Assembly: GCA_963702685.1 (NCBI GenBank) | Contig: CAVPDQ010000021.1 | Span: forward strand, 70,232 to 134,231 | DNA from: AP-15 sp963702685 | GTDB taxonomy: Bacteria; Pseudomonadota; Alphaproteobacteria; ATCC43930; CGMCC-115725 | DNA length: 64,000 nucleotides | Direction: 5' to 3' | In this document: one piece after another, positions 46,391 through 54,990 of the stretch | Numbering within the stretch: position 1 is the stretch's first letter | How the letters are laid out: each line of letters opens with the position of its first letter | Notes under the pieces: model-generated | The model's database searches: none | What the model saw: the letters and a program-made list of their open reading frames with translations, nothing else | What the model was told of the DNA's origin: nothing | Program-made: the position numbers and the translations under genes

Positions 46391-47404
46391 GTGGCTGCTG
46401 CCGGACCGCGCAATTTGATCACCGACGTATCAGGAATCCTGGTTGGTCAGGCCGAGGATCATTCTGGGGTCACCGGGACGACGATAGTGCTGGCCGAAGA
46501 GCCGGCGGCAGCGGCGGTCGATGTGCGCGGCGGCGCGCCGGGAAGCCGCGAGCTGCAATTGCTGGCGCCCGAAGCCCTGGTCGAGCGGATCGATGCGGTG
46601 GTGCTGTCCGGCGGTTCGGCGTTCGGCCTCGATGCGGCAGCCGGGGTGATGGCATGGCTCGCCGCGGCCGGGCGCGGCTTTGCGGTTGGGACGAGCCGGG
46701 TGCCGATCGTGCCGGCGGCGGTCCTCTACGATCTCGGCTTCCCCAGCCGGCGTGCGTGGATCGGGGAGCCGCCCTATCGCGCGCTCGGCCGCCGCGCCGT
46801 CGATGCCGCGGGCAGCGCATTCTCCCTCGGCAATGCCGGCGCCGGGCTCGGCGCCACCTGCGGGCAGTTGAAAGGCGGCATCGGCAGCGCTTCGCTGGTG
46901 CTGGAGGATGGTGCGACGGTCGGGGCGATCGTCGCCGTCAACAGCTGGGGCTCGGCGGTGCGGCCCGATTGCGGGCGGTTTTGGGCCTTCGAGCTGGCGC
47001 TCCCGGGCGAAATCGACCCCCAGCCGGCGGTTCCCGACGGAGCGCTCGACCCGATGGATTTCTCGGGCTGCAAGGCGATGATCCCCGGTGCCAACACGAC
47101 AATTGCCGCGGTCGCCACCGACGCGGCGCTCGACAAGGCCGGCTGCCGGCGGTTGGCGATCATGGCCCAGTCCGGCCTCGCCCGCGCCATTCGCCCGATC
47201 CACACCCCGTTCGACGGCGACACCGTGTTCGCATTGTCGACCGGAACGGGCCCCACGGCGGCACCCGCCCGGCTCGCTCTGCTCGGCAGCGCCGCCGCCG
47301 ATTGCCTGGCGCGCGCGGTCATGCGCGCGCTCGGCGCGGCCGCGCCGCTGGGCGGCGTCCCGAGCTGGCGGCAACTCTGGGGACAGCGGCAAAGTGCGGC
47401 TTGA
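46391..47404 (+). CDS. P1 family peptidase (DmpA/NylC-type Ntn hydrolase)
   Basis: 337 residues. The family processes itself between Asn and Thr/Ser to make alpha and beta chains; the matching site is Asn235-Thr236 (PGANTTIAAVATDAAL). The N-terminal NLITDVSGILVGQAEDHSG, SGGSAFGLDAAAGVMAWLA and GNAGAGLGATCGQLKGG segments are diagnostic. Known activities are L-aminopeptidase D-Ala-esterase, beta-peptidyl aminopeptidase and nylon-oligomer hydrolase (NylC). GTG 46391 follows AGAGGAGGATAAGA. The next gene is a substrate-binding protein for an ABC importer, 74 bp away. Confidence 0.9.
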   Translation: MAAAGPRNLITDVSGILVGQAEDHSGVTGTTIVLAEEPAAAAVDVRGGAPGSRELQLLAPEALVERIDAVVLSGGSAFGLDAAAGVMAWLAAAGRGFAVGTSRVPIVPAAVLYDLGFPSRRAWIGEPPYRALGRRAVDAAGSAFSLGNAGAGLGATCGQLKGGIGSASLVLEDGATVGAIVAVNSWGSAVRPDCGRFWAFELALPGEIDPQPAVPDGALDPMDFSGCKAMIPGANTTIAAVATDAALDKAGCRRLAIMAQSGLARAIRPIHTPFDGDTVFALSTGTGPTAAPARLALLGSAAADCLARAVMRALGAAAPLGGVPSWRQLWGQRQSAA

Positions 47405-47478
47405 CAGCCCCCGACGCCGCGCCTGATAAGGCGCCAGACCAAATCTCGTACATTTCGAACAGGGACGGAGACGCTGAC

Positions 47479-48681
47479 ATGTTACCCCGGATGATTTGGG
47501 CGGCGGCCTGTGCCGCCGCTTTTGCCGCTTCGCCGACATTCGCCGCCGAGACGATCAAGATCGGCTTCCCGATCCCGCTGTCGGGGCCGACCGCCGTTTA
47601 CGGCCAACCGGTCTTGAAGGGCGCCGAGCTGGCGGTCGCCGAGATCAACGCCAAGGGCGGCGTCCTCGGCCGCAAGCTCGAATTGCTGCCGCGCGACAGC
47701 AAGGCCAACGCCGACGAGGCGGTGCGCGTCGCGCGCGAGCTGATCATCAAGAACGAGGTCAGCTTTCTCGTCGGCACCTTGACCTCGGCCGAGGCGCCGG
47801 CGGTCTCGACCGTGGCCAAGGAAAACAAGATCGTCTTTATCGCGCCGACCTCGAAAAGCACGATCCTGACCGACCCGCAGCACCTAAACCCCTATATTTT
47901 CCGCGTCTCGTCGAACACCGATGTCGAGGGGCTGGCGGGCGCCACCTTGATGGCGCGATGGAAGGACGTGAAAACCGTCGCCACGATCGCGCCGGATTAC
48001 GCCTATGGCCGCGACTCGGCCGCCGCCTTTATCGCCAGCCTGAAAAAGCTGCGCCCCGACATCAAGATCGTCGATCAGCAATGGCCCAAGGTCGGCGAGC
48101 CCGACTTTACCGCCTTCATCACCGCGCAGATGGGCAAGAAGCCGGACGCCGTTTATGCCTCGCTGTTCGCCGGCGATTTCATCACCTTCACCAAGGAGGC
48201 CAAGCCCCTCGGCTATTTCAAGATGATCAAGAACCGGATGATCGACTGCGCCGAGGTCGGCACCACCGACGAAGCGCAGGCGCTCGGCAGCGACTATCCC
48301 TACGGCATCGTCTCCGACAGCTACGACCCGGTGATTTGGGGCGGCGCCACCGAGCCGGCGGCGCACAAGAAATTCATCGACGCGCTGAAGGCATTCACCA
48401 AGGATAAATACGCCTCGGGCTGGTCGATCGTCGGCTACCAGTCGATCTTTGCGCTCGCCGACGGCATCAAAAAGGCCGGCGACATCAAAAGCGCCGACGT
48501 CGCCAAGGCCTTGCTGGGGATGACCTGGGACACGCCGGTCGGCAAGCGCACCTTCAGCGCCAAGTCGCACGAGACCTTCGCCCCCGAATATTGGGGCGTC
48601 ATGGTCAAGGAAGCGGCCTATCCGTTCGCCGTCATGAAGAACCCCGAGCTGTTGCCGACCTCGTTCCCGGTGACCAACTGA
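47479..48681 (+). CDS. ABC transporter substrate-binding protein, branched-chain/amide type
   Basis: 400 residues with signal peptide (RMIWAAACAAAFAASPTFA, cleavage before AETIKIG). The Leu/Ile/Val-binding fold is seen in IGFPIPLSGPTAVYGQPVLKG, VGTLTSAEAPAVSTVAKE and the PYIFRVSSNTDVEG hinge region. It delivers a small substrate to LivHMGF. The order here (peptidase, binding protein, permeases, ATPases) suggests uptake of amides, aromatic acids or short peptides rather than of free leucine alone. The C-terminus PFAVMKNPELLP is copied in the remnant at 48795-48899. Confidence 0.92.
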   Translation: MLPRMIWAAACAAAFAASPTFAAETIKIGFPIPLSGPTAVYGQPVLKGAELAVAEINAKGGVLGRKLELLPRDSKANADEAVRVARELIIKNEVSFLVGTLTSAEAPAVSTVAKENKIVFIAPTSKSTILTDPQHLNPYIFRVSSNTDVEGLAGATLMARWKDVKTVATIAPDYAYGRDSAAAFIASLKKLRPDIKIVDQQWPKVGEPDFTAFITAQMGKKPDAVYASLFAGDFITFTKEAKPLGYFKMIKNRMIDCAEVGTTDEAQALGSDYPYGIVSDSYDPVIWGGATEPAAHKKFIDALKAFTKDKYASGWSIVGYQSIFALADGIKKAGDIKSADVAKALLGMTWDTPVGKRTFSAKSHETFAPEYWGVMVKEAAYPFAVMKNPELLPTSFPVTN

Positions 48682-48794
48682 GGAGGGCATCGAGACCGGG
48701 AGTGCAGCAGATCGATCGGCGATAACGATCGGCATTGCCAAGGATAACCGAGCGTCCGCGCATGATCGCGGACGCCGCCTTGCGGGAGGATTTG

Positions 48795-48899
48795 ATGCGC
48801 TCGACCCACATGCTGGGGATGCTGCTCGCCGCCGCCGCGGGCATCCCGATTGCCGTGATGAAGAATCCGGAGTTGTTGCCGCCGCAGGCAACCGACTGA
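48795..48899 (+). pseudogene. Collapsed remnant of a second substrate-binding protein gene
   Basis: A 34-codon frame with a GCGGGAGGATTTG ribosome site. It reads MRSTHMLGMLLAAAAGIPIA then VMKNPELLPPQATD. The first part looks like a signal peptide and the last part repeats the C-terminus of the binding protein just upstream (AVMKNPELLP). A large internal deletion in a tandem paralogue would give exactly this. The frame is still open, so a tiny exported peptide could be made. Confidence 0.65.
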
Positions 48900-48949
48900 C
48901 GACGGCAGCGAAACCGAGCAGCGCAAGAAACTTGGGAGATTGACCGGCG

Positions 48950-49828
48950 GTGGCGCCCTCGTTCCTGTTCAGCCAGTTCATGGGCGGCCTGACCACAGCG
49001 ATGTTCTTGTTCCTGATCGCTTCGGGGCTGTCGCTGGTGTTCGGGGTCATGCGCGTGATCAACTTCGCGCACGGCTCGTTCTACATGCTGGGCGCCTATC
49101 TCGCCTGGCAGGCGGTGCAGTGGCTGCACCCGGCGGCCGGGGCGTTCTGGCCGGCGGCGTTGTTCGCGGCGCTCGCGATCGCCGTTCTCGGCGCCGTCGT
49201 CGAAAGGCTGTTCTTCCGGTCGCTCTACGGCCGCGAGGAGCTCTACCAGCTGTTGTTCACCTATGCGTTGGTGCTGATCCTCGGCGACGTCGCCAAGTTC
49301 CTGTGGGGCACCGGGCAATTGTCGGTGTCGCAGCCGCCGGGCCTGGCCGGCAGCATCCAGCTCTTCGGCACGACGCAGCCGCTCTACAATATTTTCATCA
49401 TGGTGATCGGCCCGGCGATCGCGGTCGCCGGCTGGCTCGTGCTGAACCATACCGGCGCCGGGCGGATGGTGCGGGCGGCCGCCTATGACCGCGAGATGCT
49501 CGATGCATTGGGCGCCAATGTCGGCTCGATCTATACCGGCATGTTTGTCGTCGCCTCGTTTCTCGCGGGGCTCTCCGGGGCGCTGGTGACGCCGATCCAG
49601 AGCATCGTGCCGGGGATGGACGTGCTGATCATCGTGCAGGCCTTTATCGTCGTGGTGATCGGCGGCATGGGCTCGATCTGGGGCACCTTCTGGGGCTCGA
49701 TCATCTATGGCCAGGTGTTGTCGTTCGGGATCCTGGTGTTTCCCGGCTTTTCACTGTTCTCGGTGTTCGCGCTGATGGCGGTGATCCTGATCGTGCGCCC
49801 CTGGGGCCTGTTCGGCCGGCCGATATGA
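48950..49828 (+). CDS. livH: Branched-chain amino acid ABC transporter permease
   Basis: 292 residues with about eight hydrophobic helices. LivH signatures: TTAMFLFLIASGLSLVFGVM, RVINFAHGSFYMLGAYL and the EAA-like cytoplasmic loop GRMVRAAAYDREMLDALGAN. Start GTG 48950 follows CTTGGGAGATTG. Its stop overlaps the livM start by 4 bp. It forms the membrane channel with LivM. Confidence 0.93.
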   Translation: MAPSFLFSQFMGGLTTAMFLFLIASGLSLVFGVMRVINFAHGSFYMLGAYLAWQAVQWLHPAAGAFWPAALFAALAIAVLGAVVERLFFRSLYGREELYQLLFTYALVLILGDVAKFLWGTGQLSVSQPPGLAGSIQLFGTTQPLYNIFIMVIGPAIAVAGWLVLNHTGAGRMVRAAAYDREMLDALGANVGSIYTGMFVVASFLAGLSGALVTPIQSIVPGMDVLIIVQAFIVVVIGGMGSIWGTFWGSIIYGQVLSFGILVFPGFSLFSVFALMAVILIVRPWGLFGRPI

Positions 49829-50820
49829 GCGCGCGCCGCTCGGTCATGGCCGGCCGCATCCCGTGGACGCTGATCGTCTTTCTCGTCATGTGCACGGTGC
49901 CGTGGATCGGCACCCGCTACGACACGTTTCTCGCCGCGCAGATCGCGATCGACGCGCTCTTTGCGGTCAGCCTCAACCTCTTGCTCGGCACCACCGGCCT
50001 CGTCTCCTTCGGCCATGTCGCGTATTTCGGCGTCGGCGCCTATGTCTGCGGCATTCTGATGAAGACCTACGGGGTGCCGTTTGTCATCGCGTTCCCGGCG
50101 GCCGGTCTCGGCGCGGCGCTGTTTGCCCTGGTCTCGGGATTTTTTTGCGTGCGTCTGATGAAGCTCTACTTTGCGATGCTGACGCTCGCCTTCTCGCAGA
50201 TCGTCTGGGCGATCGCCTACAAGTGGAACGCCGTGACCGGCGGCGACAATGGGCTGCCCGAGATCCCCTATCCCAATCTCGACTGGATGTCGGCGATCCC
50301 GGGCTGCGCCGACCTGTCGATCGGCGCCCGCTTTTATCTCCTGACCCTGGTTCTGGTCGGGCTGTCGCTCGCGATCGTGCACAAGATCGTGCGCTCGCCG
50401 TTTGGCCGCATGCTGACGACGATCCGCGACAACCCCGAGCGCGCCGCCTTTATCGGGCTCAACGTGCGCGCCTATCAGCTCGCCGCGTTTGTCGTCGCCG
50501 GCAGCTTTGCCGGGCTCGCCGGCGCGCTCTACGGCATCTTCAGCCGCGGCGTCTTCACCGATTACGTGTTCTGGTCGAAATCGGCCGAGGTCGTGATCAT
50601 GGCGATCCTCGGCGGCATCAACTTTTTCTGGGGTCCGCCGGTCGGCGCCTTGGCGCTCATTTGGCTCAACCAGCAGATTACCGACTACACCCAATACTGG
50701 CCGTTCGTGCTCGGCACGATCCTCCTGGTGCTGCTGTTCGTGTTCCCGGGCGGCATCGTCGGCGGGCTGGTCGCCGGCTGGCGCTTCGCGCGACGCCGCC
50801 TCGTGGGCCGCGATGCTTGA
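49825..50820 (+). CDS. livM: Branched-chain amino acid ABC transporter permease
   Basis: 331 residues. LivM pattern: QIAIDALFAVSLNLLLGTTGLV, SFGHVAYFGVGAYVCGI, the cytoplasmic coupling loop SPFGRMLTTIRDNPERAAFIG and the membrane return VVAGSFAGLAGALYGIFSRG. It pairs with LivH. It overlaps livH by 4 bp and livG by 8 bp, so all three are translationally linked. Confidence 0.93.
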   Translation: MSARRSVMAGRIPWTLIVFLVMCTVPWIGTRYDTFLAAQIAIDALFAVSLNLLLGTTGLVSFGHVAYFGVGAYVCGILMKTYGVPFVIAFPAAGLGAALFALVSGFFCVRLMKLYFAMLTLAFSQIVWAIAYKWNAVTGGDNGLPEIPYPNLDWMSAIPGCADLSIGARFYLLTLVLVGLSLAIVHKIVRSPFGRMLTTIRDNPERAAFIGLNVRAYQLAAFVVAGSFAGLAGALYGIFSRGVFTDYVFWSKSAEVVIMAILGGINFFWGPPVGALALIWLNQQITDYTQYWPFVLGTILLVLLFVFPGGIVGGLVAGWRFARRRLVGRDA

Positions 50821-51547
50821 GGTGCGCGAGCTGCGCAAGTCGTTCGCCGGCTTTGTCGCCGTCGGCGGCGTCAGCCTCACCATCGAAACCCGGCAGATCG
50901 CGGCGGTGATCGGCCCGAACGGCGCCGGCAAATCGACCTTCTTCAACCTGATCACCGGTCATCTGCACCCGGATGGCGGGCGGGTCTTGCTCGACGGCCG
51001 CGACATCACCGGGGCACCACCGCACCGCATCTGCCGCTTGGGGGTCGGCCGCTCGTTTCAGCGCACCAACATCTTCGCCAAGCTGACGGTGTTCGAGAAC
51101 ATCCAGGCCGCGCTGATCGCGCATCACCGGCGCGGCCACAATTTTTGGTCGCGCTCCGAGGATTTCTACCGCGAGGAAACCGAGCAGCTGCTGGTCTCGA
51201 TCGGCCTCGGGGACGCCGCGCGCACGGTTGCCGGCACGCTCAGCTACGGCAACCAGAAGCAGATCGAGCTCGGCATCGCCTTGGCCAGCGACCCGCGCCT
51301 CCTCTTGCTCGACGAGCCGACCGCCGGCATGTCGCCGGCCGAGACGCACGACACGATGAGCCTCCTCCAGCGCATCGCCGCCGAGCGCGAGCTGACCCTT
51401 CTGTTCACCGAGCACGATATGGAGGTGGTGTTCGCGATCGCCGAAAAGATCGCGGTCCTGCATCAGGGCCGGTTGTTGGCCGAGGGCACGCCTGCCGAGG
51501 TGCGCGCCGACCCTGAAGTCCGCCGCGTCTATCTGGGACAGCACTAG
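50813..51547 (+). CDS. livG: Branched-chain amino acid ABC transporter ATP-binding protein
   Basis: 244 residues. Walker A GPNGAGKST (about 34-42), Q-loop region GRSFQRTNIF, signature LSYGNQKQIELGIAL (variant of LSGGQ), Walker B LLLLDEPTAGMS, and the switch His in LFTEHDMEVVF. This is the LivG type, as the longer loop HHRRGHNFWSR shows. It overlaps livM by 8 bp. LivF is separated by 237 bp carrying a family A palindrome, an insertion into the operon. Confidence 0.93.
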   Translation: MLEVRELRKSFAGFVAVGGVSLTIETRQIAAVIGPNGAGKSTFFNLITGHLHPDGGRVLLDGRDITGAPPHRICRLGVGRSFQRTNIFAKLTVFENIQAALIAHHRRGHNFWSRSEDFYREETEQLLVSIGLGDAARTVAGTLSYGNQKQIELGIALASDPRLLLLDEPTAGMSPAETHDTMSLLQRIAAERELTLLFTEHDMEVVFAIAEKIAVLHQGRLLAEGTPAEVRADPEVRRVYLGQH

Positions 51548-51601
51548 GGCATGCTCCCCTCGCATCGAAGGTCTGAGAGAAAGTTACGCCGCACACATGG
51601 G

Positions 51602-51727
51602 GTCATTCCGGGATGCCCTATTGGGGCAGGCCCGGAACCCAAGCACACCGCTGCCGGCACAGGTAATCGGAGGCCGGAGTTCATAGGTTCCGGGCTCGCG
51701 GGCAACCGCCCGCGCCCCGGAAAGACG
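51602..51727. repeat. Intergenic palindromic repeat, family A, copy 2
   Basis: Shares with 2020-2141 the blocks GTCATTCCGGG, CCCGGAACCCAAG-ACACCG, GTTCATAGGTTCCGGGC and CCCGGAA-GAC. It splits livG from livF, leaving livF without the usual close spacing. Confidence 0.75.
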
Positions 51728-51784
51728 ATGCAGCAACGCGGCGGCGCTGCGCATCCGGGTAGGGTTTAGAGAGATCATGCGCTG

Positions 51785-52492
51785 ATGGCCCCTCTCCTTG
51801 CGGTCGAGGACATCCACACCGCCTACGGCTTGAGCCGGGTGTTGTTTGGCGTCTCGCTCGAAATCGCCGAGGGCGAATGCGTGTGCCTCCTGGGCAGGAA
51901 TGGTGTCGGCAAGACAACGACGATGCGCTCGGTGATGGGGCTGACCCCGCCGTCGGGCGGCCGCGTCCTGTGGCAGGGCCGTGAGATCACCGGCTGGGCG
52001 CCGCACCGGGTCGCCCGCGCCGGCATCGGCTTTGTCCCAGAAGACCGGCGCATCTTTGCCGAATTGACGGTGCGCGAAAATCTCGAAGTCGGCGCCCAGG
52101 CGGCGCATCGGCCCGGCCATTGGACGATCGAGGCGGTCGGCGACCTGTTCCCGGTGCTGCGCGAACGGCGCGACCAACGCGGCGGGTTTCTGTCGGGCGG
52201 CGAGCAGCAGATGCTGACGATCGCCCGCACCCTGATGGGCAACCCGCAGCTGTTGCTGCTGGACGAGCCATCCGAGGGCCTCGCCCCGCTCGTCGTCGAG
52301 ATGCTCGGCGGCAAGATCGCCGAATTGAAGGCGCAGGGCCTGACGATCCTCCTGGCCGAGCAGGGTGCCGATTTCGCCCTCGCCTTGGCCGACCGCGTCT
52401 ACGTCCTCGAAAAGGGTGCCGTCCGCTATTCCGGCTCCGCCGCCGAATTGCGCCAGGACCGCGCCCTCCTCGACCGCCTGCTCGCGGTATAG
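51785..52492 (+). CDS. livF: Branched-chain amino acid ABC transporter ATP-binding protein
   Basis: 235 residues. Walker A GRNGVGKTT, RVARAGIGFVPEDRRIFAEL (Q-loop region), signature LSGGEQQMLTIARTL, Walker B LLLLDEPSEGLAP, and D-loop/His switch LLAEQGADFAL. LivF-type, shorter than LivG. It completes the importer. The 237-bp gap from livG is filled by a repeat; start ATG 51785 has only a weak GAGAGATCATGC leader. Confidence 0.92.
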   Translation: MAPLLAVEDIHTAYGLSRVLFGVSLEIAEGECVCLLGRNGVGKTTTMRSVMGLTPPSGGRVLWQGREITGWAPHRVARAGIGFVPEDRRIFAELTVRENLEVGAQAAHRPGHWTIEAVGDLFPVLRERRDQRGGFLSGGEQQMLTIARTLMGNPQLLLLDEPSEGLAPLVVEMLGGKIAELKAQGLTILLAEQGADFALALADRVYVLEKGAVRYSGSAAELRQDRALLDRLLAV

Positions 52493-52518
52493 CGGCTCCG
52501 ATTTCAAAGCCCGGATAT

Positions 52519-52640
52519 CCCCCTCACCGCCCTTGCGGGCGAGAGGGTCGGGGTGAGGTGGGGGGAGCCCCAACTCGACCTGCGGCGCGACCCACCTCAC
52601 CCTCCCACGCCGGAGCCTGATGGGGTGGATGGCCCCCTCA
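52519..52640. repeat. C/G-rich dyad repeats flanking IS remnants (left)
   Basis: CCCTCACCGCCCTTGCGGGCGAGAGGGTCGGGGTGAGG-type dyads split over 52519-52640 (for example CCCTCACC against GGGTGAGG). Similar GAGAGGG/CCCTCTC dyads recur at 53041-53182 on the other side of the transposase fragments. Confidence 0.5.
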
Positions 52641-52696
52641 CGGCATCGATGTGCCAGAGTTGGGTTGTCAACAACGCCAACGGACAGGAGCCATCC

Positions 52697-52865
52697 ATGA
52701 GCGAGGTTACAACGATCGGGCTGGATCTGGCCAAGACGGTCTTTCAAAGCCTGCCCCGGCGCAGGCCGGGGTACACGGGGTGGACGCCGAGGGGACAGTA
52801 ATGGTGCGCCGCTCGCTGCGGCGGGGGCAGATGTTGGCGTACTTTGCCAAGCTGCCGCCGTGTCT
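52697..52865 (+). pseudogene. IS110-family transposase N-terminal remnant, interrupted by a palindrome
   Basis: The start MSEVTTIGLDLAKTVFQ is the IS110 DEDD transposase N-terminus (from memory of IS110 family proteins), with a CAGGAGCCATCC site. After VFQ, about 25 bp containing CCCCGGCGCAGGCCGGGG interrupts the gene. The IS110 text then resumes in another frame: GVHGVDAEGTVMVRRSLRRG, LAYFAKLPPCLAGLD. So a family D palindrome appears to have entered a transposase gene. Nothing after about residue 55 remains. Confidence 0.72.
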
Positions 52866-52867
52866 GG

Positions 52868-53014
52868 CTGGCTTGGATCGTCGCCCGCCTCGGCGGCTGG
52901 AACTGCTACTACAAACCGCCGGGACCAAAGACGATGCGCGCCTGCTGGGACAAGCTCGCCGCGATGACCGCCGGTTTCCACATCGCAATTCGGCAACACA
53001 TTGATAATAACTAA
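52868..53014 (+). pseudogene. Unrelated transposase C-terminal remnant (IS4-like)
   Basis: Reading from 52868 gives LAWIVARLGGWNCYYKPPGP, KTMRACWDKLAAMTAGFHIA and a stop at 53012-53014. WIVARLGGWNCYY-KPPGP is a transposase C-terminal pattern of the IS4 group (from memory). It directly abuts the IS110 text, so the two elements were fused by deletion. The following TTGATAATAACTAATTATAT is AT-rich. Confidence 0.55.
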
Positions 53015-53040
53015 TTATATGTGTAAATCCTGTAGCCTTG

Positions 53041-53182
53041 GGGGGAGAGGGAGGGACCCGGCGCGAAGCGCTGGGAGGGTGAGGTGGGAGCTGGCGAGCG
53101 CTCTGGCATCCCCCACCCCGGATCAAGTCCGGGGCAGGCTCTCACCCCAACCCTCTCCGCCCCCAGGGGCAGAGAGGGAGAA
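53041..53182. repeat. C/G-rich dyad repeats flanking IS remnants (right)
   Basis: GGGGGAGAGGGAGGGACCC, later CTCACCCCAACCCTCTCC, and an inner CCGGATCAAGTCCGG palindrome. Counterpart of 52519-52640. The remaining 53183-53289 has no recognisable feature. Confidence 0.5.
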
Positions 53183-53289
53183 TTCACGGACGCTCCGGGG
53201 GTGACGAGAACAAGCGATCACACTTGAAAGGATCATGCGATAGCACATTCCCCGGTTTTGGGATTGCACCGCGGGCCGCGCGGGCCCGC

Positions 53290-54885
53290 TTATTGCAATT
53301 CGGTGAGGCCCATGGCGTCGCCAAAACGGCGGGCGGCTTCGAAGGTGTCGCCGTATTTGCGGTGGCCGGCCGAGATGTGGGCGCAGGCGAGCAATAGCCG
53401 GTCGCGGTTGGCCGACCCGTTGGCCCAGTAATCCTGCAGCAGGCATTGCGGGATTTCCTGGTTGTGCGGGTCGTTGCCGAACCGTGTGGCCATCAGCGCC
53501 AGCCGCTCGACCAACGGCGCGCGGTCGGCGCCACTGTCGAGATAGGCCCGGGTCCAGGCCACGCTCTCGGTCGGGTCGAGTGCGGTGAGCGCGGCTTCGA
53601 GCCGGCCGATGATCTCGGCGCCGGTCAACCGGCCGGCATTGCCCGGGGCGCGGATCGGCTCGGATGTGGTCCAGCCCATATGCTGCTGGTTCCACGACGC
53701 CTGGTTGACCATCGAGCCGGCGACATAGAGCAATTTGATTTGCTGCGGGTGCGCGAAATTGTCGTAGAACCAGCCGAGCGTATTGCAATATTCGTAAGTG
53801 TGCTGCGGCATCGAAAACGCGTTCGGGCCGACGGTTTCGAGCACGATTTGCGCCGCCGCCAGCTGGATCGCATCGACGATCTGCCGCGGTGCGGTCCCGG
53901 CCAGCAGCAGCTTGCTGATCTTTTCGATATAGGCGGGCTCGTGCTGGCGGATCAGCGCGTCGATCAGGGCTTCCGAATCGGCCTCGGCGAGCGGCCCTTT
54001 ATTGGTCAGCAAGGCGCGTTCGCGCTCGGTCGTGCCGCCCTGCGGCACGGCGTGGACCTCGGCACCCTCGATAAACATCGTGACGACATTGCACGCCATC
54101 TCGTAGACCGAATGCCAGCGCGGGCCCACGGCCATGTCGAGGGCGCCGGCGTAGATTGCGTCATGCGCGTTGTCCCAGCCGACCGCATTGCCGATCTCGA
54201 CCACCGAGCGGGCGCGATAAGCCTTGTGCCCGGTCGTGTAGGAGCGGTTGTAGAGCATCCGGTCCTGCACATCGATCAGCCCGGCAAAGACGAGCTGCGC
54301 CAAGACTTCGCGGCGATGCTCCGGCTCTTCCATCAGCCCGAGAAAGGTGCGGTAGGCGTCGATGACCTGGCCGCGCTCGACCAGGGTCAGCCAGTTGTTG
54401 AGGCGCTCGGCGAGCGGGCCGGTTTCGCGCAGCGGCTCCTGGTCGGGCCAATAGACGACCGGCTTTGGCGGCTCGGCATTCGGCATCTTGTAGCCGCGTG
54501 TCGCGTAATGGCCGGGCGCCTTCAGGATCTTCTGGTTCCAGATGTCGAGCCCCGAGGGGATGTACCAGATCGTCTGCGCCAACGGCAGCGCCGCCAATTT
54601 TTCCGGCAGCATCTTTTGCAGGTTGATCGCCGCCCGCGACGACAACAGGCAATGGTCGTTGTTGACAAAGTTCGGGAAGCCGTCGTCGATGCGCTGGTGG
54701 TATGGCACATGCGTATAGGGCGCATGGATACGCACCGCCTCAGCCATGATCTCGGGCAAGGGCCGGCCGCGGCGCAGCAATTCGTAATAGACGCGGCTGC
54801 CGCCGATTTGGTCGCGTGCGAGCAGCCGCTCCTCGAGATCGCCGTAGAGTCGCCTGGTTTCTTGATCTGCGGTTGCGGGCGGCAT
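53290..54885 (-). CDS. Hypothetical protein, 531 aa, unrecognised family
   Basis: An intact 531-residue protein starting PPATADQETRRLYGDLEERL. It is soluble and predicted mostly helical, with many conserved-looking aromatic and His residues: RIHAPYTHVPYHQRIDDGF, FVNNDHCLLSSRAAINLQ, WYIPSGLDIWNQKIL, and GNAVGWDNAHDAIYAGAL. There is no signal peptide, membrane segment or obvious nucleotide-binding loop. Repeated H-x-x-H/HxH features suggest a metal or haem enzyme, or a dimer-forming alpha-helical oxidoreductase; this is a guess. It stands alone on its strand and no frameshift interrupts it. Confidence 0.8.
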   Translation of the reverse strand: MPPATADQETRRLYGDLEERLLARDQIGGSRVYYELLRRGRPLPEIMAEAVRIHAPYTHVPYHQRIDDGFPNFVNNDHCLLSSRAAINLQKMLPEKLAALPLAQTIWYIPSGLDIWNQKILKAPGHYATRGYKMPNAEPPKPVVYWPDQEPLRETGPLAERLNNWLTLVERGQVIDAYRTFLGLMEEPEHRREVLAQLVFAGLIDVQDRMLYNRSYTTGHKAYRARSVVEIGNAVGWDNAHDAIYAGALDMAVGPRWHSVYEMACNVVTMFIEGAEVHAVPQGGTTERERALLTNKGPLAEADSEALIDALIRQHEPAYIEKISKLLLAGTAPRQIVDAIQLAAAQIVLETVGPNAFSMPQHTYEYCNTLGWFYDNFAHPQQIKLLYVAGSMVNQASWNQQHMGWTTSEPIRAPGNAGRLTGAEIIGRLEAALTALDPTESVAWTRAYLDSGADRAPLVERLALMATRFGNDPHNQEIPQCLLQDYWANGSANRDRLLLACAHISAGHRKYGDTFEAARRFGDAMGLTELQ

Positions 54886-54990
54886 CCTGGTCTCGCTCCT
54901 CGGCTGCGATCGGGTGGGCGATGCGATTGTAGGCAGCTCGCGCCGCCCGCGGCAACGCCGCTCGTCGCCGCCCGGCTATGACCCCGCCGG

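Noticed and set aside
53446..54981. 511-codon frame antisense to the 531-residue protein
   Set aside because: Shadow of the minus-strand gene; basic repetitive composition and no start signal.
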